Assembly: GCA_001643675.2 (NCBI GenBank)
Contig: LSRY02000017.1
Location: forward strand, 496,001-560,000
Direction of reading: 5' to 3'
DNA length: 64,000 nt
Origin: Monocercomonoides exilis
Lineage: Eukaryota; Preaxostyla; Oxymonadida; Polymastigidae
The notes beneath the pieces were generated by a model that worked only from the letters and a program-made list of their open reading frames with translations, did not search any database and was not told the DNA's origin. Position numbers and translations under genes: made by a program. Shown piece after piece: positions 45,083 through 57,445 of this stretch (the first letter of the stretch is position 1; every line of letters begins with the position of its first letter).

Positions 45083-47663
45083 ATGATGAAACATTGTTAT
45101 TTGTTTTTCCATGCTATTTTAGTGTTTTTTGGATTCACTCTATATGGAAAAAATGTGTTCACTCCAAAATGTCTTGAAGAGCTTGAAACTCCTCACGGGA
45201 TAATTACAAGCCCAGATGAAACGGTATTTGAATTTTTTTTTCAATTTTTCTTGGAACTGCATTTATTTGAGATAGAAATTTGCATTTTATACAACAAAAA
45301 TAAATTATGACACTAATGAAGAAATTTGTCGGTTATATATTGGTGATTCTAACTCAGAGAAGCCAAATTTATTGGATGTTGGATATACATCATTTTCAGA
45401 ATTGCATTGGACAGCCGATAACGATGTTATATCATTTGTCGTGGAAACAAACCATGTTTCGTCGCTTATTGTTTGGAATATTCAGACCAACGCTCACAAA
45501 AATATTTATTCATTTATCGCAACTCCATCAAATATTCGATGGAGCCCAAAAGGAAGCAGATTACTCTTCACCGCGCAAACTTATTTTGGAAAAAATTTAG
45601 AGGAAACTGTGAAAGAAGATAAAGATAAGGAAAAAAGAGCACATTTTGTTTCATATGATCGTACTCCAGTTTCAGAATTCTCATCTTTTCGAAATGGTAA
45701 ATATACCCATATATTCAGTCTTGTTACGAAAAAGGTTGAAGATGATACAAAATACGCTATTGATGAACAAAGTGCAAAGGATTTAATGAAAGATTTTGAG
45801 ACTGATTGCCCATCAGTCTTTCCTGAAGATCAACAGCAGTATGATATATCACCAGATGATCGCTATGTAGCATTTAATGCGCTGCCAAATGGACTAACTG
45901 CATTTAAAAATAATCAGCAAATATTCGTGGTGAACATTGAAACATTGGAGAAAGAAGTCATCACGGCTGGGGATGTTCGTCACTCTTGCCCAGTTTTCTG
46001 CCCAGTGATTGATGAAAGCATATCTCAAAAGAAACCAAGTTGGCGTTACATATTGTACCATCAGACGCATTTGCCCAATTATGAGACAGACGAAGAAGAA
46101 CTTGTGTTGTACGACCGGCTGTTTGACCAGCACGTCATGCTTTCCTCTGAATATCCATTTGGTTTATTCAGCACAGTGTGGTCGCCTCATCGGCCAGATC
46201 GCGTTTTTTCTCTTTGTGTTCGAAGGGGAAGGACTTTAATTGTACCAGTTCTGCTTGGGATTGAGCTTCCTGCAACTGCAGATACGTCTGATGAAGAGGA
46301 TAAGAGGAGTTACAATGGAAAGGAATGTTTAAAGGATGGCTTATTAAATTCGTTTGGGGGCAAAGTGATGGATGCAATCCCTGTTCATTCTATCGATCAA
46401 TTTGCTTTGCTTCAGGGAGATAAACTGATCTATGTGAGATCAACTCACAATTATCCCTTCGAAGTTTATGTATATTGTGAATCAAAAGAAACCACTCACC
46501 AAAATGGAGGAGAATCAGGAGAGGATGCTCGTATAAAGCAAGAAACAATGAAGTGGTACTATTCGTCTGATCCCAAATACTTTGGGCCTGTTCCTGAGTG
46601 TGTTCTATGTGGGCATACAATTTATCCTGTTCTGATGGACTCTTCAAAGGAGATTAAGCTGACAAGCTTCTGCGATGCAAGTCTAACTGAGTGTGCAACG
46701 TTGGAGCCTGCTTGGGATGTTTTCTGGAAAGGAGCTCGTGGCGAATGGGTGCATGGCTTTTACGTACCTGCAGCAGGCAGTGCATCTTCATTTTCAACAG
46801 AGAGCATTCAAAAAATGAGGAATATGCAAATTTCTCCATTTGAAGCCTCAATATCTCTTTATCCTGGATCTGGTTCTTATCAAAGAGCTGCTTTAAGCCC
46901 ACTTTTTTTGAATGTACACGGGGGTCCAGAGTCATGGACAGGTGATGAGTGGAACCCAGAAATCAACCCCGAGCTGTATTCACAGATTGGTTTTGGCGTA
47001 ATATCTCCCAACCCACACGGCAGCATCGGGTACGGATATGACTATGCCTGTTCTGTGCATGGCGAATGGGGTTCGCTTCCAGTGGAAGATCTGATGAGCG
47101 GAGTCGGAGCAATTTTGGCGCTTGATCAATCACTTGATGTGAACCGCATTTCTGCGCTGGGCCCGTCTTATGGAGGGTATCTGATGAACTGGCTGAATGG
47201 TGTTGGAGGAGGCATATTCAATTGCATGGTCTGCCATGGTGGAATCACAGACTGTGCGGACATGTACGGATCGAGCGACATTCCAATGTTCTTTGAGGTG
47301 GAAATGAGCGGAGTGCCTTGGAACTCGGCTGAACGGACAACACTTTCTGCAATGAAACAATATACCAAAAATAAAGAAAATGTTGATAAAGAAAGACAAG
47401 CAGACAAAAAACTGAACACATACGATTACTTTTCTCCGGGTCGTTTTGGAGCCAACTGGAAAGTGCCAACTTTGATCACGCACGGCGGCTGTGATCATCG
47501 CGTTCCCACACATCAAGGCTACATGGCATATCAGATTCTTCAGCACTTTGGTGTGCCTTCACGTTTTGTTCTGTTTCCAAAAGAGAATCATTACATCTTG
47601 GATAAATGGAACAGATTGCGTTGGCACACTGAAGTTATGAATTGGCTGCAGATGTACTCGTAA
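45083..47663 (+). CDS. Secreted S9 prolyl-oligopeptidase-family serine peptidase
   Basis: Serine peptidase of the dipeptidyl-peptidase V/acylaminoacyl-peptidase type. Two exons (45083-45223, 45276-47663), 842 residues. A hydrophobic N-terminus (CYLFFHAILVFFGFTLYG) suggests secretion or a lysosomal/phagosomal site. The N-terminal half is a beta-propeller (SPDET|KFAFYTTK, ISPDDRYVAFNA). The C-terminal alpha/beta hydrolase domain has the oxyanion-region FLNVHGGPESW, nucleophile Ser in GPSYGGY (about residue 678), Asp in GGCDHRVP and His in ENHYI, so the catalytic triad is complete. The splice join restores a family-like propeller strand after SPDET. Confidence 0.9.
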
Positions 47664-48074
47664 TTTTCTTTTATTATATAAATATTTATTTAATAGTTTG
47701 TTTGGAGAAATGTTTTTTTTTGTAAAGTTAATAATGAGTTCATCTTGCATTTAATAGAGATTTCATTTGATATTATTTTTGATTGTAAATTATTTGTATA
47801 TTGTTTCTGTCATTTTCAATGTTTCTTTTTATGTTTGAGAATATTCATCCGAAAATTACATTTATTTTGTAAAGTTAGAATATTTTGTTTTCATAATGAT
47901 TATCATCGATAAAAAATTTTTAATGTATTTCTATAAATGTGACTCGTCAATGTTTTACGAAATTCTCTCGTTTTATATGAAATATTTTTGTAAAGAAAGA
48001 CACTTCATATTTTTCAGTTTTTCTTGATCCAAAACTGAATTTATTTTCATGCAAACTAAAAATTCATTTTATCA
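47664..48074. other. Spacer, nothing recognised
   Basis: 411 nt, AT-rich, between two plus-strand genes. No exon or structured element seen. Confidence 0.6.
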
Positions 48075-51000
48075 ATGAATGCAATGAAATTATTTGTCAA
48101 GAATGGAATTGGAGGATTAAAGAATAATATTCTTTTAAGTATTTTGGAAGAATTAACTTCCTTGCGGGATCTAAAAACAGTTTGAATGAAAAATTAATCT
48201 ACTTTTTGGATTGCTAAATTTGAATTACAGTTTTTAATATTGTGTAGAACAACGAATAATTTAATGAATTGTCCTCAGTTTTCAAAAGCTATTGAACATG
48301 GTCTGAATTCTTTAATGCTTTTTTCACGATAAATATTAAAAATGTTGCTTTTTTGCAGTTACACATGATACAACAGCAAGTAACTATATAATTTTTGAGA
48401 ACATTGATGAATTTGAAGCAATTTGCGAAAAATGCACATCGCTTATGCCTTCGGAACTCGCTTTAAATTCTTTTTGTTTCCATTTGCCAACTCAAGCTCC
48501 ATCCATTGCAATTGAACCAAAAATTCAATCGTTTTGTTTTTATTCAGGTATTTTAGAGATAGTTCTTATTGTAAACATGTTTTCAAAAAAATTTTTTTGC
48601 AAGAAATGATAACGTTAGCAAATGAAAAACGGATTCCTTTTACAAGCGTTTTCTTTACAGATAGCTGCAACCACATGTATAAGAGAATGTGCTTATTTTC
48701 ACCTCTGCCTTCTGAAATGAAAGATATTGCGCGGCAGTGGATCCAAAACATTCCACTTCCATTTTCATCAATAAAGTGTAAAGAAGTCCGATTCAATGGT
48801 TATTATGGCTGTCTTCTCACAGGTACTGTATTGATTTTAATGACATTTAATGTGAATTATTTGTTAAATGCTAATTAATAAAGTCGGAGGTCAACTTGCA
48901 ACGTTCCGAATGAATGAAAAAGGAGAGCCTTCTCATCCACGAGAAGGGTGGATTCTAGTATGTTCAACAATTCATCTTCAATTTATTATTGTAACCTTAA
49001 AAATAAACATTGCTTGTGTTTTGTATCTTTGTTTCAGATTCCTCATTTTTCTTCTCCGGATGGCTTGGTTAAGAGTAGTCTTGGTATTTCTAGAGTTTCT
49101 TCATTTGATGTGGAAGATTGGGGTTCTGTCATTATAACTTTAGGTTTGTGTGGAATTAATTTAAAAATTTTTATTGAAAATATTTTTATCTTCTTCATCA
49201 TTATGTCAATTACGAATATATTTCCAAACTTTCATTTTTTTTTATGTTTATATGTGTGTGTGTAATGTAGAAAATCATGCTGTTTTTATGTTCGGAAATC
49301 TTCGTGAGTTACACCGTGCAGGCATTTTACTTCCACGATATGGACTTGTGGAGCTCACAAACAAGTCCTTGTTTCAGCCTCGATTTGTCAAAACCCTTTC
49401 ATTCTCACTCGACAAAGATAGGAAAGTCGAAAAAAAGGAGACATTTGCTGCCCCAAAAGAGCGGAAAAACAAGATTATTCTGAAAAAAGTCAAAGACAAA
49501 GAACGAAAAAAACATAAGAAAAAGGATACTCTCGAAAATGGATTTGGCAACAAAGTTCAAATAATGAAGCTTCAGAGGGAAATAAGGAGAACTTTTTTTC
49601 TTTCTCGTCCGAAAGCGACTGTTGCTGGAATGTATGATAGCGAGGAAGACATCACGTTCTCAAAGTCTGAAAGCGAAAATTCAGGTTCTTCAATCCTATC
49701 TGTTTCCCCTTCTCCTGTTTCCCCTTCTCCTGTTTCCCCTTCTCTTTCTCTTTCTCCTTCACTTTCTCCTTCACTTTCTCCTTCACTTTCTCCTTCTCCT
49801 TCCTCTTCTATTAGCACTTCAAGCAATAGCGTATTCATTTCATCGTTTCCCATTCCACATTCACCTGCTGTTTCCCCTCCTCCATCTTCATCTTTCACTT
49901 CATTTCCCACATCATCTTCTTCGATCCCATCTCATCCTCTGAGTGCAACATCAGCCAAAAACACCGCAGCCACTCCATCTGATGTGTTACCTTCAAGTTA
50001 CAACATCTCATCAGCTGCTGCCCCTTGCCCATCTCCAACGTCCAGCCCCACTTTTTTTTCAATTGCATATCCGAAGATGACTGTTCCCACACCTCCTTTA
50101 AACACATCACACGAAATTTTTCACTCGCAATCTTCTTTGAAATCATCTCCGCTTTCTCCACCCCCGTTTGCAGTGCATCCAAAAGTTGTTAAAGTTCGCA
50201 AAGTGTCTGCGAAAGAGTCATTAAAGCCGAAAGAAGCTTTGTCATTGAGCGACAAACCAGTTGCACAACCAAATCTGCAACAGAAGCTGGCAAAGACAGA
50301 AAGTTTGACAAAATTTCCTGTTCAGAAGGAATACACTCGGGGAGAGAATGATGAAGACGAAGATGATGGCGACGAGGAAATGATGAATTGGTGTGGAAGT
50401 CCGCCTGCTGTTATCGGTTCGGAGTATGGAATGTTTGGAAGGCATCGCATTGTTAAATTCATACCAAATGTGGGGCTGTACTTGACTGATGAAGGAATAG
50501 TGTTTTTGTCAACAAACTACAGTTTGCAAACTATTGATTATTCTTTTGCTTGAATTTCATATGTACTTATGAAATAAATTGAATTTTTGCTTCAAAAATT
50601 ATTTCTTCGTTTAAATTGCAATGATCACTTCTCAACAGGTGAAAAAGAGCGTATGAAGTTGTTTTGCTCTCCAATGGATCCTTCTGTGTTCTTTGATGGT
50701 GCAAAAATTCTTGACATTCAAAGTTCGTTGCAGATTTATTTTATTGCAGATAACAACAGAATCTACCATGCTTGGCTCAGGGATTTGTTTGTTATTTTCT
50801 TTTTATTCATATTTTTTGTTTTTACAGTTTTATTTACAAAACATACGATGATTATTCAATTTTTCATTTTATCTGTAACATTTTACTTTATTTTTCGCAT
50901 ATGTTCAATCAATATTTGTTTTTCTCTTATTCTTCTTTTTTTGTTCTTTATTATTGCCTTTGTGCCTATTGCTCATTATTTAGCTGGATCCCTCGTCATC

Positions 51001-51333
51001 GGCGAATGCACGAGTTGCATTATCGCATTACCCCTATTCTAATGCCCACCCCTTTCATGTCGATTCGCTCAATCATTTGCCTCAATACTTTTGTTATTTA
51101 TGTGAAATGTGTGTCTTTTGAAGTATTTTTTTAATCAATTATTTATTTATTTTTTCCAATTACAAATTTTAGTGGATGGCAGTGTGTTTTCACAGAATGT
51201 TCTTTCGAATGCTACAACAGAAATTACGGGCTCGTTATATGAAATATTGCATTACCGTCACCCATCGAGTGAAAGCTTCGAAATAAAAACAATCATTCGA
51301 CATTCAAACAAAGTTGTTGTGCTTTATGACTGA
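48075..51333 (+). CDS. F-box-like protein with beta-propeller-like repeats (unrecognised)
   Basis: Ten exons (48075-48179, 48231-48300, 48359-48547, 48604-48822, 48884-48957, 49038-49143, 49271-50521, 50639-50769, 50984-51101, 51173-51333) all join in phase to 807 residues. The N-terminus NNILLSILEELTSLRDLKTFLILCR has F-box spacing. After it come recurring strands of a propeller kind (HAVFMFGNLRELH, VGLYLTDEGIVFLSTN, SLQIYFIADNNRIYH, LLDGSVFSQNV), reminiscent of RCC1 blades. A Lys-rich stretch and a Ser/Pro-rich insert (about 49690-50160) interrupt them. The join between exons 8 and 9 is ambiguous: GC donor at 50770 or GTTATT donor at 50788. A substrate-recruiting E3 role is only a suggestion. 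Confidence 0.5.
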
Positions 51334-51642
51334 AAGTTATGATTTTTATGTTGAATTGTGTATATCAAATTTTTTAAAATGAAGATTGTTTTTCTTTTGA
51401 GATCGAACAAATATATTCATTAGACAAGTTTAAATGTGTTGTATTTTTCTTTCAATGATAATTTTCTGTTTCAATTTATTTTCTATTATGTTTTTCGCAG
51501 TCATTTTTTATTTTGTTTTATTTTTTCTTTTTTAGTTGAATTTCTGTACTTATCGTTATTTTCATCATTTTTATAATCATATTGTTAGAAATTATTAAAT
51601 CGATTTTAGTGTATTGAATGTTGAATTATTTTTCGTGAGACC

Positions 51643-51678
<36 letters not shown>

Positions 51679-53648
51679 AGATTTTGTTTTTTGATTTTTA
51701 ACCTTTGATTTTAATTTCAAAATTTTTGTAAAATCTTGATTATGAACGACTAACAACTATGGCTTCATTGATTATAACTGTGATTAAGTTTTTGAAATTT
51801 TTAATTTTTCATTTTATTTTTTCGTTTTCTTCTTTTTTTATAATTTTTTGTCATTATCTTATTTTTCCATTTTTTTTTTTTCATTGGTTCTTAAAAGTAT
51901 ATTTCTATAATTATTTTGAATCGAAGTTTTTACGGAAAAAAATACAATTTTTTAAACAATCAATTATCTATAAATCGATTGAGCGTTGAAAAATTTTAGA
52001 AAATTCACATAATAAAGATCAACAATATTTGCATAATATAATTAACTATCATGAGTTATTTTATTTAAATTTGTGTGATAATTTTTGTAATCATATTTTT
52101 TCTTTCAAGAACTTCGGTTCGAAATTTTCCCTTGAATATCAACATATGAACGCTGAAAAATGAAAAGGCTTATGCAAAAAATCAACATTTTTGTTTGAGC
52201 AATAAACGTTTGTTTGAAACACATTTGAAATGAATAAAGAATTCGAAAAGGAAAATTTTTTCCAAAAACGAACAATCTTTGGAAAAAACAACACCCCTAA
52301 AAAAGCAATGATTTGAAAAATAATCACCCATTTGTCAAAATATTTAGGAAAAGTTCCTTATAAAAAAATTATTCAGTTGAAAATGAAATTGCAATATTTT
52401 CTTCACATGTTCATTCCAACTCACCAAATGACACAAGAATGTTAATAGTAACAAAATAAAGGATTTGCTTTTATGTCGGTGAATCTTTTAGAGTAAAAAT
52501 GAAATTTTGATAGCAAAATTCAATTTTCATTTTCACATGAAAATTAAACAAAAAAACTTTCAAAAAATTACAGATATTACAAAAGAAAATTCAAGAATCA
52601 GGGTCAATGCAAATTGAGGGTTTTTCACTCAAGTGCAATAAACATTAGTGAAAATATATGTAACTTCAAGCTTTTTCAATGAAAAATAATGCTCTTTTTA
52701 TTGACTTTTTGTTATCAAAAAATTTGAATAAAATGGGGTTCATTTAATGAAATACGTGTGAAGGAACATAGCACTTTGCTGAATATTTCTATGATTCCTG
52801 TTTACAAATTGTTAACTCCGATTTTTTTGAAATTTGAGAAAGCGAAAAATGGTTATGAGTGAAGCAATTTTTTCATGCATTGTGCATAAAAAGCATGAAA
52901 GTCCGTATTTTCCCCTATATATCTAAATTAGCAGACAATTTAATGATAAACACATCTCACACATTGGTTATAAAAACGACTAATAAGTATTTAACTTTTA
53001 AATCAAAAACTTCTTTCAAAGATAAAAAGTGTTTTTTTATTTTTCTGAAAAACAGCACTTCGAAAATAATAATCGACAAAAAATCAAAGATGTTCTGCCC
53101 ATCAGAATAATAAGAAGGATAAAATATATTATTAAGAAAAGTTGAAAGTTCGATTCTGTATAATTAATAATTTTTCAGAAGGATTAAAAGTGTTACAAAA
53201 CAATTTGATATCTTTTGTGAATCGAGTATTAAAAAAGAGAACCAAATATAAATTTCAAATTTGAACATGAATGACGCACCTAATCGTACTTGGAAAAAAC
53301 ATTTTTGAAAATATTTACATCATTTTTTGATAAGATAAATACTTTTCGACATAAATTGAAGTATAAAAATAATTTCGCTTAATTCAATTAAATGTCATTC
53401 CAGAAGAAGAAAAATTTCAAATCAAAAATGATTTGTGTTGCAATTTCTAAAATATAATAATATGTAATAAATCTAAAAATAGCCAAAATTGAGAAAACAA
53501 AATCACTAATACAAACCACAACAAACAAAATACATAAAACCTTAACATAAACAAAATTTGATGGAACAAAATATATTTAACATTAAACAAAAACAAACAA
53601 ACAAAACAACAAACTAAACATAAAAAATTATTATAAATGTGAAGTTAT
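51334..53648. other. Large AT-rich gene-free region
   Basis: 2.3 kb between a plus-strand and a minus-strand 3' end, the largest empty stretch in the window. It contains a 34-nt T run (51644-51677) and many imperfect AAAATTTT-like palindromes. All frames are short and Phe/Lys/Asn/Ile-rich. No gene, tRNA or long repeat was seen. Confidence 0.6.
51644..51677. repeat. T34 homopolymer
   Basis: Uninterrupted thymines in the gene-free region. Confidence 0.95.
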
Positions 53649-54468
53649 TTATGATTCTCCTGAACGAACTGCCATGAGTCGATTATCTAATTCCGATGGA
53701 TGTTCCTCAGTTTTGGCAGGTTCAGAAATCTGAAAAATTAAATGAAAAATTTAATTGTCTACAATAAACTGAAATATTTAATACTTTTTTTGTGGAAATC
53801 TTTTCAAATGACCCATCAAGTATGGACTGTATAGTTTTTTCAACTTCTGCATCTGCCTCTTCATCAAGATCTTCGTCCATGTCATCCATTGTTTCGGTAA
53901 TCATTTCGTCAACAACTCCAGCCTTAAAATAGATAGATAACATAACTAATTCATTAATAAAATTACAAAAAAAAGCACACCTTCATCATTTCTCGAGAAA
54001 GATCCTGCATTGTCTGAAAAACAAAAACGGAAATTATTGTTCATAAAACATATAAATAAAAACTGCTCAAACTTCTCTCAAAGATGGAAGCTTAAAACAT
54101 TCATTCATATGACCGATGATACCGCTTGCACCTTCGATTGCTTTTGTTGTTCGATAAATTGCGTATTGATGTTGGAGTTCTGATTCAATTGAATCAAGAT
54201 GTGAAGAGGCTGTATATAACCTTTCTCTCGATTTTTTGCTTCGTACAATTTCCTTTGCCAGAACTTTTGCGTTAACATTATCATTTCGTTGCAAGCAATC
54301 TCGAATTTCTCTCTTAACCTTTTGCTCACCATTTTCAATATCACGTATTTGTTTATCTGTTTCTCTCTTTGCTCTTCTAATAGATCGCTTCCATTCTCTA
54401 ATAAGTTCTTTTGGATCGTCTTTTGATTTTTGAAGCTGAGCATCACTTTGAGATGTATTTGGACCCAT
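53649..54468 (-). CDS. CHMP3: ESCRT-III subunit CHMP3/Vps24
   Basis: Membrane-scission filament subunit acting in multivesicular-body formation and cytokinesis. Four exons (54468-54073, 54013-53981, 53922-53785, 53729-53649), 215 residues; human CHMP3 has 222. The basic N-terminal half has PKELIREWKRSIRRAKRETDK and RDIENGEQKVKREIRD, matching PPKELVNEW and RQIRDIQREEEKVKR. The acidic C-terminal half has MDDMDEDLDEEADAEVEKT. The last exon ends LDNRLMAVRSGES, which fits a MIM1 helix for Vps4 MIT binding. Exon 2 is only 33 nt. Head-to-head with the V-ATPase c gene. Confidence 0.92.
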
Positions 54469-54660
54469 TTCGTATAATTAACAATAATTATATACAAGAT
54501 CATAATTCTTCGTTAACATAAAAATAAATATCTTTTTAAAAAAAATGAATAGAATTATTGTATTTGAAGGTTCCATATTGTTTGCTTTCAAACAGAAATA
54601 TTTTCATATTATTATTATGTGCAAAGATCACTTTTTTTGATAGTTATCTCTTTTTGGAAA

Positions 54661-55411
54661 ATGTCAATTGTTGTCAATGAGATCTGCCCACCATTTTCAA
54701 CTTGGTACGGATACTGCGGAGCTGCAGCTGCTATTATCTTTGCTAGTGTGCCTTCAGCATTTTTGTTCAAAAAATAAATTAAATCTTTTTCTTCTAGACC
54801 TTGGATCAGCATATGGAACAGTCACTTCAGGAATGGGAGTATGCTCAATTGGGCCGTCTCATCCAAATATGGTCATGAAAGGAATTGTTCCAACAATTAT
54901 GGCTGGTTTCTTCAAATAATTAAAATTTTAATTAACAAAGTTTCTTAAACCACATTAATACGCAGGTATTTTATGTATTTATGGACTGATTGTAGCAATT
55001 ATTATTAACAGCTCAAGTTTGAATAATCATAATTGAGTATTTAATGTCGAATATAATTTTTTAAAGTAACAAAGGAATATACGTATTTCCAAGGATTTGC
55101 ACATCTCTCAGCCGGACTAATGGCTGGACTTAGTGCCCTTTGCGCGGGTATTGCAATTGGAGTTGTAGGAGAAGCTGGGGTTAGAAGTTATGCAAGAGAA
55201 CCGAAGTTGTTTGTTGGAATGCTTCTTATTCTTATCTTTGGGGAAGCTCTTGCATTATACGGACTTATTGTTGGTTTGATTGTTGGGACAAAGACACCTC
55301 AAAGTTTGTTTTTTCTTTCTTTCGCATTTTATGTTCCATTTTTTTTGCTTCATGATAATTTATATTATCTAATTTTTTTCAATAGATGGATGCGACTTTG
55401 TAAGGGTGTAA
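54661..55411 (+). CDS. VMA3: V-type ATPase proteolipid subunit c
   Basis: Rotor-ring proteolipid of the vacuolar proton pump. Five exons (54661-54745, 54798-54905, 54966-55016, 55067-55303, 55386-55411), 168 residues. Four membrane helices: [64 protein letters not shown] and [21 protein letters not shown]. The proton-carrying Glu lies in helix 4 ([10 protein letters not shown]), as in the c rather than the c'' subunit. The last exon (26 nt) adds the short tail NGCDFVRV; without that splice the frame would run on into hydrophobic noise. Confidence 0.93.
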
Positions 55412-55785
55412 CCGATGACATTTACCAATTCCTTGATTTTTTTCTCATTTCCCACTTCTTTTTGTCAAATCACCTATTCTATCTGAGCTGTTAGTTGAAT
55501 ATTTAATCTAAGAATTATTATCTAACAATTATTTTCTTTATCTTTAAAATTTTTGTTTTGCTTCAACGAAAAAGCATCAAGCAATCAGAAGCAATAGATT
55601 AAACATGCTATGAAAAAGAAATGCTTTTGTGAAATCAGCAAATTTCAAGAAATGAAAGAGTTACAAAGTTTTGCGAGATATCTAAAAACCAAAATATGTA
55701 ATGAAAAGTTCATAAAACGTGAGTGATGGTGATGCAAAGAAAGAAGTGAAGATTTGTAATAGAAAAAAACAATACGTGAAGTAAT
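55412..55785. other. Convergent spacer between V-ATPase c and RIB43A
   Basis: 374 nt, AT-rich. Nothing recognised. Confidence 0.6.
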
Positions 55786-57386
55786 TTAGCGAGATGATGT
55801 GCCGAATTTGTCGTACCAAGAGTCATCCACCACATTTGAATAGAGCTCATCTTGGGCTTTCTTCCTCCTCCTCGCCTCTTCTGCAGCACGCTTATTCTCT
55901 TCCAAAAGCTGTCTTTCCATTTCTTTCTTCTCTCTTTCCGTTCTACGCTCATGCGCAGCCAAAGTCCTTGCAACAACCTCTGCTTCGTGTTCTTCTGCTT
56001 TTCGTTGTGCTTCTTCGGCTTCCTTTCGCAGCTGTTTTTATAGAAGTCCAAACACAAGAGTCATCAAATATAATCACAATAATAATGATACAGAGATTCA
56101 CAAATATTTAAAGAAAAAAAAGTGAAACAAAAAAAGCAATCCACAAAAATAGTCAACTTCATTTTTCTATTTCATCTTGAACAAACCTTTGCTTCTTCAA
56201 CCTGGTTCTTTTGGATGGCTTTGATTTCTTCGACTTGATCCGGAAGAAGGCCCTTGAAATGATCGGGACGGAATCTTCGAGGATTTTCAGCGGATATTGC
56301 CATCGTCATATCCTCATTCATTTCTCTCGACTTCAGCTCTCTTTCAATCTCATCCATCTCTTGCAGCATTTCTTGATGCTTCTGCTCGTTTGCTCTTTTC
56401 TTTTTCTCTTCAGCCTGTAGACGTTTTGTTTGCAGAAATAAAATGCCATGAACATTCAATTGTCCATGTTCAAACATTGTTTGTTGAATATATGTGACAA
56501 GTTCATAAATACAAAAAACATTCATTCTCAAACCATTCTTTTGTTTTCTTCCCAAATTCCATGAAGCATTTCTTTTCTGGCAAATTGCTCTTCTGCATCT
56601 AACTCTCTTAAACGTCTATCAACTTCTTCTTTTTTCATTTGTTCCAATCTAATTAAAATAATATCAAAAGATGCAAAAAGCAATCAACGCAATAAATAAT
56701 GTTTTTAAACAACTTTAATATACCTTTCCAAAGCTTCTTCATATTTTTTGCGATTTGCCTTTTCTTCCATTTGAGCAAGAGCCCATTCCCTTTGTTGTTC
56801 TCTTTGTCTTTTTTCCCTTTCATCATGGTCAAGATCTTCCCCCTCCATTTTTTGCAAGCCAGATACAGACAGTCTAGGATCATCATCGCCAACCTGAAAA
56901 TAATTAATGTTCATTTTTTAAAAACAAATGAAGGACAAAATATTTTTTTGAAAAAATAAATTGAATTGTTTTTTGATTGAACAAATTTTTTAAAACAAAA
57001 TTTGAAACCCTTGCAGGCAGTGACATTGCAGCTTCTGCTTCTGGGCTGAGGTCGTATTCTCTTCTTGTAGTTTTCTGTTGTTGAGTTTTATAAAAATTCA
57101 GAAGTTCTGCTCTTGCCTCCTCTCTTTCACGTTGAACTTGTGCTTCCATCTCCATAAGCTTTTTATCTGCTGCAAGCATTTCAGCTTCCAATGCAAGTTC
57201 TCGTGCCTTTTCATCTTCAATCCGTTTTTTCTTTTCTTCAATCTGTTTTTGTAAACCCTCATAATCCTGCCCAATAGTCCTCCATTTTACATCGAATATT
57301 CTCTTTTTCCTTTCTTCTTCTTGCCTTCTTCGACGCTCAACATCGCGAGCAATCTTATCTTCCTTCAATTCCGTGACAGGCAACAT
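55786..57386 (-). CDS. RIB43A: RIB43A-like axonemal protofilament-ribbon protein
   Basis: Microtubule inner protein of the doublet A-tubule ribbon. Five exons (57386-57009, 56893-56724, 56648-56534, 56414-56187, 56031-55786), 378 residues, the size of RIBC2. Highly charged coiled coil throughout. Family landmarks in order: IARDVERRRRQEEERKKRIF, YDLSPEAEAAM, the hallmark VGDDDPRLSVSGLQKMEGEDL, RFRPDHFKGLLPDQVEEI and the terminal DDSWYDKFGTSSR (RIBC2 ends ...YFTQFNTGSR). Start chosen at MLPVTELKED. An in-frame extension to 57428 has no ATG and would crowd the divergent neighbour. Confidence 0.93.
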
Positions 57387-57445
57387 TATTTTAAACGGTT
57401 GTGATATTTGATCGTACTTCCCATTCACTTTTCTGTCAATAAAAA
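57387..57445. promoter_or_regulatory. Very short divergent promoter, RIB43A/unknown
   Basis: Only 59 nt separate the two divergent start codons. Both 5' UTRs and both promoters must lie here or overlap the coding sequences. Confidence 0.5.

Noticed and set aside
53145-53165. AGTTCGATTCTG string resembling a tRNA B box
   Set aside because: No A box at proper spacing and no cloverleaf pairing; chance match in AT-rich DNA.
51334-53648. Several 60-85 codon frames in the gene-free region
   Set aside because: Composition is Phe/Lys/Asn/Ile/Ser noise typical of AT-rich DNA, with no splice-compatible neighbours.
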